Source: Trebonia sp963795335
Lineage (GTDB): Bacteria > Actinomycetota > Actinomycetes > Streptosporangiales > Streptosporangiaceae
DNA: 64,000 nucleotides
Direction of reading: 5' to 3'
Assembly (NCBI GenBank): GCA_963795335.1
Contig: CAWCHI010000018.1
Coordinates: forward strand, 62,001-126,000
Position numbers and translations under genes: made by a program. The notes below the pieces were generated by a model. The model was not told where the DNA came from. It made no database searches and was given only the letters and a program-made list of their open reading frames with translations. Shown piece by piece: positions 26,758 through 35,369 of the stretch (position 1 is the stretch's first letter; the number at the start of each line of letters is the position of its first letter).

Positions 26758-27282
26758 TCATGGCATGTCCTGCGGGGCCGGCCCGGTGTCGGCGCCCAGC
26801 TCGGTGTCCTTCCGCAATTTGGCCACTGCCCGGGCGACGGTCGACTTGACGGTGCCGACGGACACGCCGAGGGCGGCCGCCACTTCCGGCTCGGTCATGT
26901 CGTCGTAGAACCGCAGCATGACGGCGGCGCGCATCTGCCGCGGCAGCCGGTCGATCGCGCGCTGCACGATGTCGCGCATGTCGCTGTCCTTGGTGGCGTC
27001 GTAGGCCACCGGCGCGTCGGGGATATCGTCGGTCGGGTACTCGTCCACCCGCCGCCGCCGCCAGCCGGAGATGTGCGTATTCACCATCACCCGGCGGACG
27101 TAGGTATCAAGCGCCGCCGGGTCGTCGATCCGGTCCCACGACTGGTAGGCCTTCACCAGCGTGGCCTGCACCAGGTCCTCGGCGTCGGCCCGGTTCCCCG
27201 TCATCGCCTGGGCAGTGCGCAGCAGCGCGTGGCTGCGGGAGCGCACGTACTCGCCGAAGGCGACGCGGTCCCCTAGGCTCAT
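26758..27282 (-). CDS. SigE-family ECF-type RNA polymerase sigma factor
   Basis: A 174-residue sigma-70 family protein. Region 2 (FGEYVRSRSHALLRTAQAM and DAEDLVQATLVKAY) and region 4 (LPRQMRAAVMLRFYDDMT, EPEVAAALGVSVGTVKSTV) are both present. It matches the actinobacterial SigE-family (SACE-type ECF) group. No anti-sigma gene adjoins it: the upstream neighbour is divergent and encodes a double-psi barrel protein. Confidence 0.92.
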   Translation of the reverse strand: MSLGDRVAFGEYVRSRSHALLRTAQAMTGNRADAEDLVQATLVKAYQSWDRIDDPAALDTYVRRVMVNTHISGWRRRRVDEYPTDDIPDAPVAYDATKDSDMRDIVQRAIDRLPRQMRAAVMLRFYDDMTEPEVAAALGVSVGTVKSTVARAVAKLRKDTELGADTGPAPQDMP

Positions 27283-27504
27283 GGGTCACCTACGCTCACG
27301 ACATGATGCTACTCAGGGTGATTAATTGATAACGATACGCCTCCCCGCGTAACCTGCAACACTCCCACCCCGCAGGGATCACGGGAAACAGCGGCCCCTG
27401 CCGTGCTCTCCGAAATCCCGCCATTCCCGTCGGCACCGTGCCGGTCGCGGACTGATATTGCCGAATCACTTGACGTGTTCACGGGTATGTGAGCATCTTC
27501 GGAC

Positions 27505-28557
27505 ATGGCTTGGCGATGGCCGCAAACGCATTCCCGGCAATTCCGGCATGACTCTGACGGCTGCGCCAGCACGGAGGACCTGCCGGCACCGGAAAAGGCC
27601 GCCTGGCCCGGCCACCGGGCGCTCCTGCGGGCAGCGGTCTTCGACTCCAGCGAGCAACTGCCGTGGGCGCACCGCCCGGCCGCCGCCGCGTCCGTGACGA
27701 CCGGGGTGGTCGCGGCCGTGCGGGAGGACGCGCTCATCGTCGAGGGCCGCCACGGCATCGAGTCGGTCGGCCTTTCGCCCGCCACCGTCACCTGGCTCGG
27801 CGCCCGCACGACCCCATCCGCCCTGCGCCCGGGCGACCCGGTCATCATCAGGCACCGGAGCACCGACGCAGGCCCGCCCGCCCGCCGCCTGGCCGAGCGC
27901 ATCTGGGCCCGCATCGGCCGGGTGACCGGCACGATCGTCGCCGCCGAGGGAGGCGAGTTCCTGGTCGACGCGGGGCGCCAGGACCGCCTGCCGCGGCGGG
28001 TCGTCATCGCAGCCGGCTCCGCCCGCTCGGTTGAGGTGCGCTTCCCCCGGCTCGCGCCCGGTTACCTGATCGATGTCATCGGCACCCGGCACGGTGACCA
28101 CCTGCTGGCGGTCGCGCCCGCGGCCCCGCAGCCGGCCTACCCGGCCGGCCACCGGCCCGCTCCGCCGCTCGTCAGCGGCCCCCTCCCGGTGCCGCTGTCC
28201 GGCTCCGCGGTCTGGCATGAGCCCGACGGCGACGAGCTTCCCGGCCTGGTCGGCCTCGGCTATCCCGCTCTCGACCCGGACAGTGGCACCACGGTCGACC
28301 GCCACGGGCACGGCTGCGTCCGGCTGCCGTACCTGTCGCTCGGCAGCGCCATCCGGCTTACCAACGAGTGCACCGGCCGCTCGGCCGCACTCCCGGTGAC
28401 CAGCGACGGGGCGATGGCGCGGCAATTCTGCGACCGCTGCGTCACCTGCGGCACCTCGCCCCGGGGGCGGCTGGCCGACCTGACACTGGCCGCCTTCGTC
28501 GAGCTGGGCGGGAACCTGGAGCAGGGCTGCTTCAACGCGACGATGCGGCTGACGTAG
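27505..28557 (+). CDS. Protein with Cys-rich RlpA-like double-psi beta-barrel C-terminus
   Basis: A 350-residue protein. Residues about 60-210 are beta-rich with two similar barrel-like repeats (TGVVAAVREDALIVEG and TGTIVAAEGGEFLVDAG). Residues about 270-350 resemble the double-psi barrel of RlpA and expansins: YLSLGSAIRLTNECTGRS, then LPVTSDG, then RLADLTLAAFVELGG. This domain holds the clustered cysteines CDRCVTCG and a late GCFN. No clear signal peptide is visible, although the true start could lie downstream. It is followed 32 bp later by a MauE-type gene, suggesting a thiol-redox link. The function is unknown. Confidence 0.6.
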   Translation: MAWRWPQTHSRQFRHDSDGCASTEDLPAPEKAAWPGHRALLRAAVFDSSEQLPWAHRPAAAASVTTGVVAAVREDALIVEGRHGIESVGLSPATVTWLGARTTPSALRPGDPVIIRHRSTDAGPPARRLAERIWARIGRVTGTIVAAEGGEFLVDAGRQDRLPRRVVIAAGSARSVEVRFPRLAPGYLIDVIGTRHGDHLLAVAPAAPQPAYPAGHRPAPPLVSGPLPVPLSGSAVWHEPDGDELPGLVGLGYPALDPDSGTTVDRHGHGCVRLPYLSLGSAIRLTNECTGRSAALPVTSDGAMARQFCDRCVTCGTSPRGRLADLTLAAFVELGGNLEQGCFNATMRLT

Positions 28558-28589
28558 CCGTGCACACGGGGTCGAACACGGGAGTCATC

Positions 28590-29621
28590 GTGAGTGGAGT
28601 CACTGTCATCAGCGTGGTGCGGGAGATTCAGGTCCCGCTGCTCGCGGCGCTGCTCCTCGGCGCGTGCGCGGCCAAGGCCAGGCAGGCGGTCGCCGCGCGC
28701 TCGGTCAGCGCTGGAGCGTGGCCGGCCGCCATCTTCCCGCTGCGGCTGCGCCGCCCCGCGGCCATCGGCCTGTGCGCGGCCGAGTTCGCCCTCGGTGCCG
28801 GGCTGCTGGCCACCGCCGGCCCGGCCGGAGCGGGACCTCCCGCGCTGGTGTTCCGGGGGATGACGACGCTGCTGTTCGGCACCGCGGTGGGCGCGCTGTA
28901 CGAGCTGCGGGTGCGCCGGCCGGACGCGGGCTGCGGCTGCTTCGGGCAGCTCAGCCGGACCCCGGTGGGCTGGCGGGTGATCACCCGGGCGGTGCTGCTG
29001 GCCGCGGCCGCGCTGTCGTCGCTCGGCGCGCCGCCGCTGCGCCTGCCCGGCTCGGCCGGCCAGGCCGGGCTGGTGATCGCGGCCGTCGTGACCGAGCTGG
29101 CGGTCCTGGTCGCCCTGTCGCCGGAAGTGGGCCAGGCCATGGTCCGGCTGAGCCAGAGCGAGCCGTGCGAGCTGCGTGAGGTGCCGGTCGCGCGCACCCT
29201 GGCGGCGCTCCACGCGAGCCCGTCCTGGCTGCGTTACCGGCGGTTCCTCACCGCGGCAGCGCCGGCCGACGTGTGGCGCGAGGGCTGCTGGCGCTTCGTC
29301 GTGTTCCCCGCGCTCGTGGCTCGGCGCCCGACGGAGGTGGTGTTCGCCGTCTACCTGGCCGGCCGTCGCCCGCCGGTCAAGGTGGGTCTGCTCGACGCCG
29401 GCCACGACCATGCGGGGCCGTGGCCCCCCGGCCGCGGGCGGGCGGGCTACAGCTGTCTAATCGCCTCTAGTAAAAACACAATACAAACGAATAAAATCGA
29501 TAATCCCGAACGAGGGCGGCCGACACCCCCAGCCCCCGCTCACCGTCAGGCCGGCTGCGATCGCAGGAACTTGCCGAAGTGGGGAACGGTGAACGCGATG
29601 AGGCCGCGCTCCGAACTGTAG
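28590..29621 (+). CDS. MauE/DoxX-type redox-associated membrane protein
   Basis: GTG 28590 opens a protein with four or so transmembrane helices (residues about 8-185). It contains the paired-cysteine motif GCGCFGQL typical of MauE-like proteins, which are related to DsbD-type thiol transfer, and a soluble C-terminal domain (WRFVVFPALVARR, VFAVYLAGRRPP). As read, the frame runs past an AT-rich stretch (29456-29510) and overlaps the convergent ATPase gene by 76 bases. A one-base change in the C6 run near 29425 would instead end it at 29460, which is more natural. It is probably co-transcribed with the double-psi barrel gene. Confidence 0.78.
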   Translation: MSGVTVISVVREIQVPLLAALLLGACAAKARQAVAARSVSAGAWPAAIFPLRLRRPAAIGLCAAEFALGAGLLATAGPAGAGPPALVFRGMTTLLFGTAVGALYELRVRRPDAGCGCFGQLSRTPVGWRVITRAVLLAAAALSSLGAPPLRLPGSAGQAGLVIAAVVTELAVLVALSPEVGQAMVRLSQSEPCELREVPVARTLAALHASPSWLRYRRFLTAAAPADVWREGCWRFVVFPALVARRPTEVVFAVYLAGRRPPVKVGLLDAGHDHAGPWPPGRGRAGYSCLIASSKNTIQTNKIDNPERGRPTPPAPAHRQAGCDRRNLPKWGTVNAMRPRSEL

Positions 29622-30729
29622 ATCAGGCCCTTCTTGATAAGCCCGTCCCGGGCCGGGGAGAGGCTGGACGGCTTGCGGCCGAGCTCGTCGGCGACGGTCG
29701 AGGTGGGCACGGGCTCGTCGCCGATCGCGGCCATCGCGCGCATGTACTCCCGCTCGGCCGGGGTGGCGCGCTCGTAGCGGGAGCCGAAGAAGCCGACCGC
29801 GAGCTCGGCTTCGGCCTCCGGCGCGGCGACCGCCACGTCGGCTGCGCTGATGGGGCTCGCGGCGGCGACGTCCCAGGTCACCTTGCCGTAGGCCTGCACG
29901 AAATACGGGTAGCCGTCGGCGGCCTGGTACAGCGCGTCGAGGGCGTCCTGCTTGAACAGCACGTCCTCGCGCTCGGCCGGGGCGATGAGCGCCTGGTCGG
30001 CCGCGTCCCGGTCGAGCCGGTCGATTCGGGCGTAGCGAAACAGCCGCTCGGAGTAGCTCTTGCTCGCCGACAGCACCGAGGGCAGGTGCGGCAGGCCGGC
30101 CCCACCACGATGAGCGGGCCGCCGACCTGCGAGAGCTCATGGCAGGCGGCGCACAGCGCGGACACGTCCGGGGCCGGGACGTCCTGCATCTCGTCGACGA
30201 ACAGGGCGATGCCGACGCCCAGGTCGGCCGCGACCGAGGCGGCGTCGGTGAACAGCTCGGTCAGGTCGACCTCGAGGTCGCCGGAGTCGGCCCGGCCGCG
30301 GGCGGCGGGCACGTCGATGCCGAACTGGGCGCTGACCGTGGAGCCCTTGGGCGCCTTGGGGTCGCGGAGCGCGAACGCCTTGAGCACGCCGAGGAAGTCG
30401 TCGATGCGGTCCGGCGCCCGGTGCCTCGGCGCGAGTTCCCGGACCGCCATGTGCAGCGCGCTCGCGACCGGGCGGCGGATGGACTGGTCGGGCCGGGCCT
30501 CGAGCTTGCCGGTTCCCCACAGGCGCTGCAGTGCCATCGACCGGAACGTGTTGAGCAGTACGGTCTTGCCGACGCCGCGCAGCCCGGTGAGCACCATGGA
30601 GCGCTCCGGCCTGGCCCTGGCCACTCGCTCGAGCACGACCTCGAACTGGCCGATCTCCCGGTCTCGCCCGGCGAGCTCCGGCGGCCGCTGCCCGGCGCCG
30701 GGCGCGTAGGGGTTCCGTACGGGGTCCAC
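29546..30729 (-). CDS. AAA+ ATPase with C-terminal winged helix (frameshifted in this sequence)
   Basis: GTG 30729 opens an Orc1/Cdc6-like or AAA_16-type ATPase. Walker A is GLRGVGKT, Walker B is ALFVDEMQDVP and a sensor segment GGPLIVVG follows. The frame breaks in a C4 run at 30100-30103 (G run on the coding strand); adding one base restores continuity into LPSVLSASKSYSERLFRY and a C-terminal winged-helix region ending HFGKFLRSQPA. The whole protein would be about 394 residues. The function is unknown; relatives are found scattered in actinomycetes. A small gene lies 96 bp upstream on the same strand. Confidence 0.75.
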
Positions 30730-30825
30730 GATCGGACTCTATGCCGCCGTCTAGCGGGATCCGTAGATTTCCGTAGAGAGCGCTACCGGCGTGTCGCGCG
30801 CGCCCCGGCGCCAGGCCGCGGCGGG

Positions 30826-31030
30826 CTAGTTGTTCCGGCCGAGGAAGCGCTGGTGCGCCTCGGCCAGCTTGAAGTAGGCGCGGGCCGCGATCTCGGCCCG
30901 GCGGGCGGCGTACTCGTGCGGGCGACACCTCGAACCGGGTGAGCTCGACCTGCACGGCCGCGAGCTCGGACTCGTACTCGTCCTCGATCGTCAGCGCGTC
31001 ATCGACGTACTGGCTGTCCGCCTTGCTCAT
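30826..31030 (-). CDS. Small charged protein (frameshifted), upstream of the AAA+ gene
   Basis: ATG 31030 opens MSKADSQYVDDALTIEDEYE and continues to LTRFEVSP. After a shift near 30920 the frame with HEYAARRAEIAARAYFKLAE gives the expected tail and a TAG at 30826-30828. The corrected protein is about 68 residues, acidic then helical. No family is recognised. It is probably transcribed with the AAA+ ATPase gene. Confidence 0.5.
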
Positions 31031-31190
31031 GTTGACGGTCAACGCTGTTTGCCTTTCATCCTGCACCCCCGGCATGACAGTCTTCCGCATGCTCGTCCGG
31101 GCACGGGCTAACCTGGGCGAACTCATCTTTCACAACTGAACCAGCCATGACTGTTAACCCCACGGGGCGATTAACGTAGACGGCTGTTAG

Positions 31191-31208
31191 CTGTGATCTG
31201 GATCACAG
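31191..31208. promoter_or_regulatory. CRP-type palindrome TGTGA-N6-TCACA
   Basis: Bases 31191-31208 form a perfect palindrome with 8-base arms, containing TGTGA at 31192-31196 and TCACA at 31203-31207 with six bases between. This matches the consensus half-sites of CRP-family regulators. It lies 26 bp after the end of the ctaG gene and about 160 bp upstream of the small gene that precedes the AAA+ ATPase, so it would most likely act on the latter. Confidence 0.55.
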
Positions 31209-31233
31209 TCTAATGTCCGCCGACACGGCCGCT

Positions 31234-32289
31234 TCACCCGGACGTCGGCTCCTCGCACGGCTCCGGCGCGGGACGGCCCGACGGCTCGTGGTTGATCCGC
31301 GCGAGATAGGCGTTGTACGCCGCGAGCTGGTCCTCGTCCCCGTCGACGTCGACCGCCCGGGTGGACGGCCGGCCCTGCTGCGGCGCCGCTGCTGGCCGCG
31401 GCACGGCTGGCCTGGCCGCGGCGAACCGGTCGGCCATCGACGACCTGCGGGCCGTCTCCAGCCAGCCCATGGCCGCCGACGGGCGGCTCTCCCTGGTCCA
31501 CTGGAAGAACGTCACCATGATCACCACGAACATGATGGCGGCGCCGCCGATCCACATCACCGCGCCGCCCTCGATGCAGGTCGTTGACCGCGGACGGGCC
31601 CCACGAGCGCGGCTCCATCGGCACGAACGGGTCGGTCTGGTAGGAGCCGAGGACCACGCCGGTGAACGCGTCCACCGGCATCGCGATGAACAGCAGGAAG
31701 AGCCGCAGCGGATACGACACCTTCCACCTGATGGGCTCCTTGCCGATCAGCGGCAGGAAGTACAGGTAGCCGACGACCAGGTAGAGCACGTGCTCGGCCT
31801 CGTGCACCGCGTCATGCTCGGTGACCAGGTTCATGAAGCTGGTCAGGTGGGTGCCGACGATCGTCGCGGCGTAGGCGGCGACGCCGAACGCGGGCAAGGT
31901 CAGCCATTGCACCGGGCGCGACCGGATGAGCTTTTTGACCCCGGTGTGCAGCGGGTTCCTGCTCGCGTGCAGCAGCAGCGTCACCGGCTGGCCCGCCACC
32001 AGGAGCGGCGGCGCGATCATGATCAGCATCAGGTGCTGGATCATGTGGTCCCAGAACAGCGTGTCGTCGTACGTGCCGATACCGCTCTGCGTCGCCAGGT
32101 TGATGACCAGCAGGCCGAGGAGGAACGGGATGGTCCGCCGCAGCGGCCACGGCCGCCGCGGGTGACGGCGCCTGACGCGGAGCACGCCCCACAGGTAAAG
32201 CAGCGGCGAGGACGCGCGGTGAACGCGGTCACGACCGGCGCGAACTGCCAGTTGGTGGCGGCCTCGCCCCAGCTGAACGGCGGCAGCAT
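31234..32289 (-). CDS. ctaG: Cytochrome c oxidase assembly protein CtaG (two frameshifts)
   Basis: A caa3-type CtaG membrane protein involved in assembling the copper centre of cytochrome oxidase. ATG 32289 gives MLPPFSWGEAATNWQFAPVV. Transmembrane helices include FLLGLLVINLATQSGIG and the His-containing DHMIQHLMLIMIAPPLLV; the later EHDAVHEAEHVLYLVVGYL adds conserved histidines. Frames shift near 32218 (one base missing) and near 31577 (one base extra); after correction the last helix is WIGGAAIMFVVIMVTFFQW and the tail is acidic and Pro-rich. The corrected length is about 352 residues, normal for the family. Confidence 0.85.
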
Positions 32290-32390
32290 GACGCCTCCTC
32301 TCCCCTTGAGGCTACCGCCGTCCTACGCGCGTCGTAGTCGTCGCGGAGAGGCCGCGGGAAGCGCGCCGCGCCGCCCGGCCAGCGCCGGGC

Positions 32391-32593
32391 TCAGGTGGCG
32401 GTCGCGGACGGGAAGTTGCAGGTGATCTGCGGGTTGACGCCGAGGTAGTTGAGCGGGCCGGTGGCCAAGGTGGCGGCGATCGTCGCGCCCTGCGCTGCAG
32501 GTCGACGGACGTTGCGTCGAAGTAGCCCCGCTGGCCCGCGGCGGCGGCGCCGATGATCAGCCAGACGAAGAGGATCACCGTCTTTCTGGACAT
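32391..32593 (-). CDS. Small membrane protein of about 67 residues (frameshifted)
   Basis: ATG 32593 opens MSRKTVILFVWLIIGAAAAG with one transmembrane helix, followed by QRGYF. One base is missing near 32500; the corrected tail contains TIAATLATGPLNYLGVNP and ends FPSATAT. Actinomycetes carry similar small proteins with a QRGYF and GPLNYxGVNP pattern, from memory. The function is unknown. Confidence 0.65.
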
Positions 32594-32706
32594 GCCCACC
32601 GCCCTCAGCCGGGACTGCTCAGACCGTACCAGTCCGGATAATAACCGCCGGGCAACCACATCGGCCTATTCCAGCGGGCCGCCACGCCGGGCCGAGTGGG
32701 CGGGAA

Positions 32707-33582
32707 TCAGCGGGGTCGGGCGCCCCGCGGCGGCCGCGAGGCGCGCATTCGAGGCGTCACCTGCTCGGGGTCGATCTCGAAGCCCACGTAGGAGCAGCCG
32801 AGCGACAGGCGGCCAGCCCGGAGGTGCCGCTGCCGGAGAAGGGGTCGAGCACCACCACGTCGGCCCCCCGCCGCCCGAGGGCCGAGACGCAGCGCAGCGG
32901 CAGCTCCAGCGGGAACCGCGAGTAGTGCGCCGGCCCGGTCATCCGCTCGTTCGAGAACTCCCAGACGCTCTTGACCGGCGGGTCGGTCAGGAACGCGTGC
33001 TTTTCCGACCGCGCGAACAGGTAGACCGACTCGTGCGCCCGGTGCGGCCGCCGGCACCGTCCCTCCGGCATCGGGTTCTTCTTCCGCCAGATGACCTCGC
33101 CCCGGAAGAGCCAGCCGTCGTCGCACATCGCCGAGGACCAGCCGATAGGGCAGCGCGAGCAGGTTGCCGTAGGCGAGCCAGGGGGCCTCGGCCCGCAGCA
33201 GGTAGGCCTTACGCCGGGCGCGCGGCTTGACGTAGGCCGAGTTGTTCTCGTCAAGCCCGGTCCGGCTGGGTCCGAGTGAGCTGTAGTCGCGGTCGTCCGG
33301 CCGCCAGTTCACGGGGGTGTTGTAGGCGTCGCCGATGTTGACCCAGGCGATGCCGTCGCGCTTCATCTTGGGCTGCAGTACCCGGAAGATCTCGGCCAGC
33401 CGGCTGACGTACTCCCGCGGGTCCGCCTCCGCCCCCGTGCCGGCCGACATTCGCTGCCCCCAGTAGGGCGGCGAGGTGACGAGCACGTCGATGCTCTCGT
33501 CGGGCAGCGCCTGGCCGAGCTCGCGGCAGTCCCCGAGCGCGACCTGGTTCACGCGGTAGGGACCAACCTTGTTCGGACCCAT
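32707..33582 (-). CDS. Site-specific DNA methyltransferase, N4/N6 type (two frameshifts)
   Basis: SAM-dependent amino-methyltransferase of the N6_N4_Mtase family. Motif IV is TSPPYW at residues 36-41 and the SAM motif is DPFSGSGTSGLAA near the C-terminus, an order typical of the beta class. ATG 33582 has a GGAGGA site. The frame shifts near 33131 and near 32812, where one C appears lost from GCCGCCCTG; the corrected ends are LVLG...MCDDGWLFRGEVIWRKK and LSLGCSYVGFEIDPEQV. No restriction endonuclease gene adjoins it, so it is a solitary methyltransferase. The target sequence is unknown; SPPYW is often seen in N4-cytosine enzymes. Confidence 0.82.
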   Translation of the reverse strand: MGPNKVGPYRVNQVALGDCRELGQALPDESIDVLVTSPPYWGQRMSAGTGAEADPREYVSRLAEIFRVLQPKMKRDGIAWVNIGDAYNTPVNWRPDDRDYSSLGPSRTGLDENNSAYVKPRARRKAYLLRAEAPWLAYGNLLALPYRLVLGDVRRRLALPGRGHLAEEEPDAGGTVPAAAPGARVGLPVRAVGKARVPDRPAGQERLGVLERADDRAGALLAVPAGAAAALRLGPRAAGGRRGGARPLLRQRHLRAGRLSLGCSYVGFEIDPEQVTPRMRASRPPRGARPR

Positions 33583-33707
33583 CTGTCCTCCGCACCCGCT
33601 GCCGGCCCCGCCTGCCGGCCTGGTCCCACGATAGCGGCGCCGCGCCGTCAGGCGGGTGGACTGCTGCCAGGGCGGTAGCCGGTGGCTGCGGCTATGGGTA
33701 CCGGGCG

Positions 33708-34241
33708 TCATCGAGTGGTGGTCATGTGTCCGGTGGCGATGTCGTAGACGTGGCCGGAGACGCTCACCTTCGGCGGCAGCCGGGGTGAGGTGAGCAGGTG
33801 CTCCACGTCGAGGCGGACGGTGGTGTACGGGTCGGCGACGGCGGAGGCTTCGAGGGCTGCCTCGGGGAGGCCGGTCGCCTCGGCGGCCTGGTGCCGGAAG
33901 CCGGAGTCAGCGAGGAAGCCCGTCCCGCATTGCGTGTGGTGAACGACGGCGACTTCGAAGAGTGTGTCAAGCGCGTCCTCGCTTTCCTGGCCGCCGAACA
34001 GCTGCTCGGCCAGGAAGGCGAGGAACGCGATGTCGCCGATGACGGCCTGGGTGACGCGTCCTCCGGCGTTGCGGATGACGGGAGCGTCTCCGAGCTGGAG
34101 TCCGAGGATGATCGCGGGATCGACCCGGTGGTCGAGGCACGTGAGGATGAGCAGCTGCTGGGCGGGTATGGCAAGTGGCAGGGGGGTGTAGGCACGGGCG
34201 AACTGCTCGTTGCGGCCGAGCAGAGGGGCCATCCTGGTCAT
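33708..34241 (-). CDS. Beta-carbonic-anhydrase-family protein
   Basis: A 177-residue protein with the beta-carbonic anhydrase zinc pattern: Cys, Asp and Arg in CLDHRVDP (residues 35-42) and His and Cys in HHTQCGTG. IRNAGGRVTQAVIGDI is the conserved core after the first zinc ligand. It should hydrate carbon dioxide, though homologues of this short type are not always active. It lies 24 bp after the hydrolase gene on the same strand, and the pair is divergent from a TetR gene. Confidence 0.85.
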   Translation of the reverse strand: MTRMAPLLGRNEQFARAYTPLPLAIPAQQLLILTCLDHRVDPAIILGLQLGDAPVIRNAGGRVTQAVIGDIAFLAFLAEQLFGGQESEDALDTLFEVAVVHHTQCGTGFLADSGFRHQAAEATGLPEAALEASAVADPYTTVRLDVEHLLTSPRLPPKVSVSGHVYDIATGHMTTTR

Positions 34242-34265
34242 GGTGGTTTCCTTGTCGTTCGGGTG

Positions 34266-35288
34266 TTAGCGGCTGGTGGTGGCAGGGGTGCCAACGCCGT
34301 GGCGTTCGGCGATGTCCCGGACGGCGGCGGCGAGGAGGTCGGGGTGCTCGCTGGTGGTCAGGTGGCCGCCGGGGAAGGTCAGGATCTCGGCCTGGGGCAC
34401 GCGCTCGCGGGTGGCCTGGATCTGCCGGTGCTCGTAAGGGTCCTGGTCGCTGCCGCCGATGTAGAGGGCGACTGTGCCGTCCAGGTCGCGGGCGATCGCG
34501 GCGAGGTCCCAGCGCTCCGCACGGCGGCGGTGCTCGGCGGTGAACCCCGCGGCGCGGTGGAGGAACGCCGCCCCGTCCCGGCGGGTAATCGCCGACCGCA
34601 GTTCGGCGAGCTCGGCCGGGGCGGGATGGTAGTCGCGGGAGTACAGGCGCGCCTGCAGGATATGGCGTCGAATACGCGCGGCGAGCGCTGCGCCGCCGCA
34701 TCCCGAGCGCGCCCAGCGGGGAGCGCAGTACCGGCGTGGACCGCCACGGGTGCGTGTGCGCATCGGCGAACAGGCCGCCGTTCACCATGAGCACGGCCGT
34801 GATCGCAGGCGCGGCCATGGTCCCCTCCAGCTGGCGGCGGAGCAGTTCGAGCAGCGCCAGCGAGGTGTAGTCGAACGTCACGACGACGGTGCGGCGTACG
34901 CCGTGGTGCCGCCACAGCGCCTGGACCAGGTCCGCCCGCTCGATCGTCGAGTATCGGTAATCCCGGGGCTTATCTGAGTCACCCTGCCCGACCGGCTCGA
35001 CGTACAGCCGCGGGCGCAGGGCGCTCGCCGAGTATCCGGTCCACCCGCGCCCAGCCATAGGAGCCGTCCGGGAAACCGGGCAGCATCGTGAGCCACACGG
35101 TGTCCTCCTCCGCGATGTGCTTCGCGGCCGCGACGCGCTCGAAGACCCGCAGGCCGCCCGGGGTCGCGGCGGCCTCCTCCCGGTCAGCACGCGCGCGGAC
35201 CCGGGATCGTAGGGGATCCGCTGTCCGCCCGAGAACCACTCCGCCGCCGTTACCAGCGTCGTGCCCCTGCCGTCCTGTTTTCGCTCAC
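34266..35288 (-). CDS. Alpha/beta hydrolase, haloalkane-dehalogenase-like (four frameshifts)
   Basis: GTG 35288 follows a strong GAAGGAGG site. Piecing frames together gives AAEWFSGGQRIPYDP, then VFERVAAAKHIAEEDTVWLT, the oxyanion segment LPGFPDGSYGWARVD, YVEPVGQGDSDKPRDYRYS, a nucleophile region VVVTFDYTSLALLELL that suggests Asp as nucleophile, and a C-terminal EILTFPGGHLTTSEHPD with the catalytic His. Shifts lie near 35263, 35183, 35024 and 34672. The substrate is unknown. It overlaps the TetR-controlled promoter region and is followed by the carbonic-anhydrase-like gene. Confidence 0.75.
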
Positions 35289-35309
35289 CGAGAGCCTCCT
35301 TCAGAGAAA

Positions 35310-35324
35310 GTGGACACTGTCCAC
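35310..35324. promoter_or_regulatory. TetR operator 1, perfect palindrome
   Basis: GTGGACA-C-TGTCCAC is a perfect 7+1+7 palindrome. It sits 22 bp upstream of the hydrolase start on the minus strand, next to its ribosome site, and so fits repression of that gene. Confidence 0.8.
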
Positions 35325-35337
35325 AATAATCGACTTA

Positions 35338-35352
35338 GTGGATGCTGTCCAC
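35338..35352. promoter_or_regulatory. TetR operator 2, near-copy of operator 1
   Basis: GTGGATG-C-TGTCCAC repeats the first operator with two changes in the left arm. The two centres are 28 bp apart. It lies 18 bp upstream of the GTG start of the TetR gene, which fits autoregulation. Confidence 0.78.
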
Positions 35353-35369
35353 TTTGTTATCCTGCGGAC

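Noticed and set aside
24991..27276. A 761-codon open frame on the plus strand
   Set aside because: It lies opposite the acyl-CoA ligase and sigma factor genes, has His/Gly/Arg/Val-rich nonsense composition and no motifs. Very high GC makes such antisense frames common.
24988..28557. A natural-product gene cluster around the acyl-CoA ligase
   Set aside because: No ketosynthase, NRPS condensation domain, carrier protein or tailoring gene lies near it.
29546..35288. A block of true pseudogenes in a decaying region
   Set aside because: Each gene is complete in motifs and length after one-base corrections and has no premature stop in the corrected frame, which is unlike decay.
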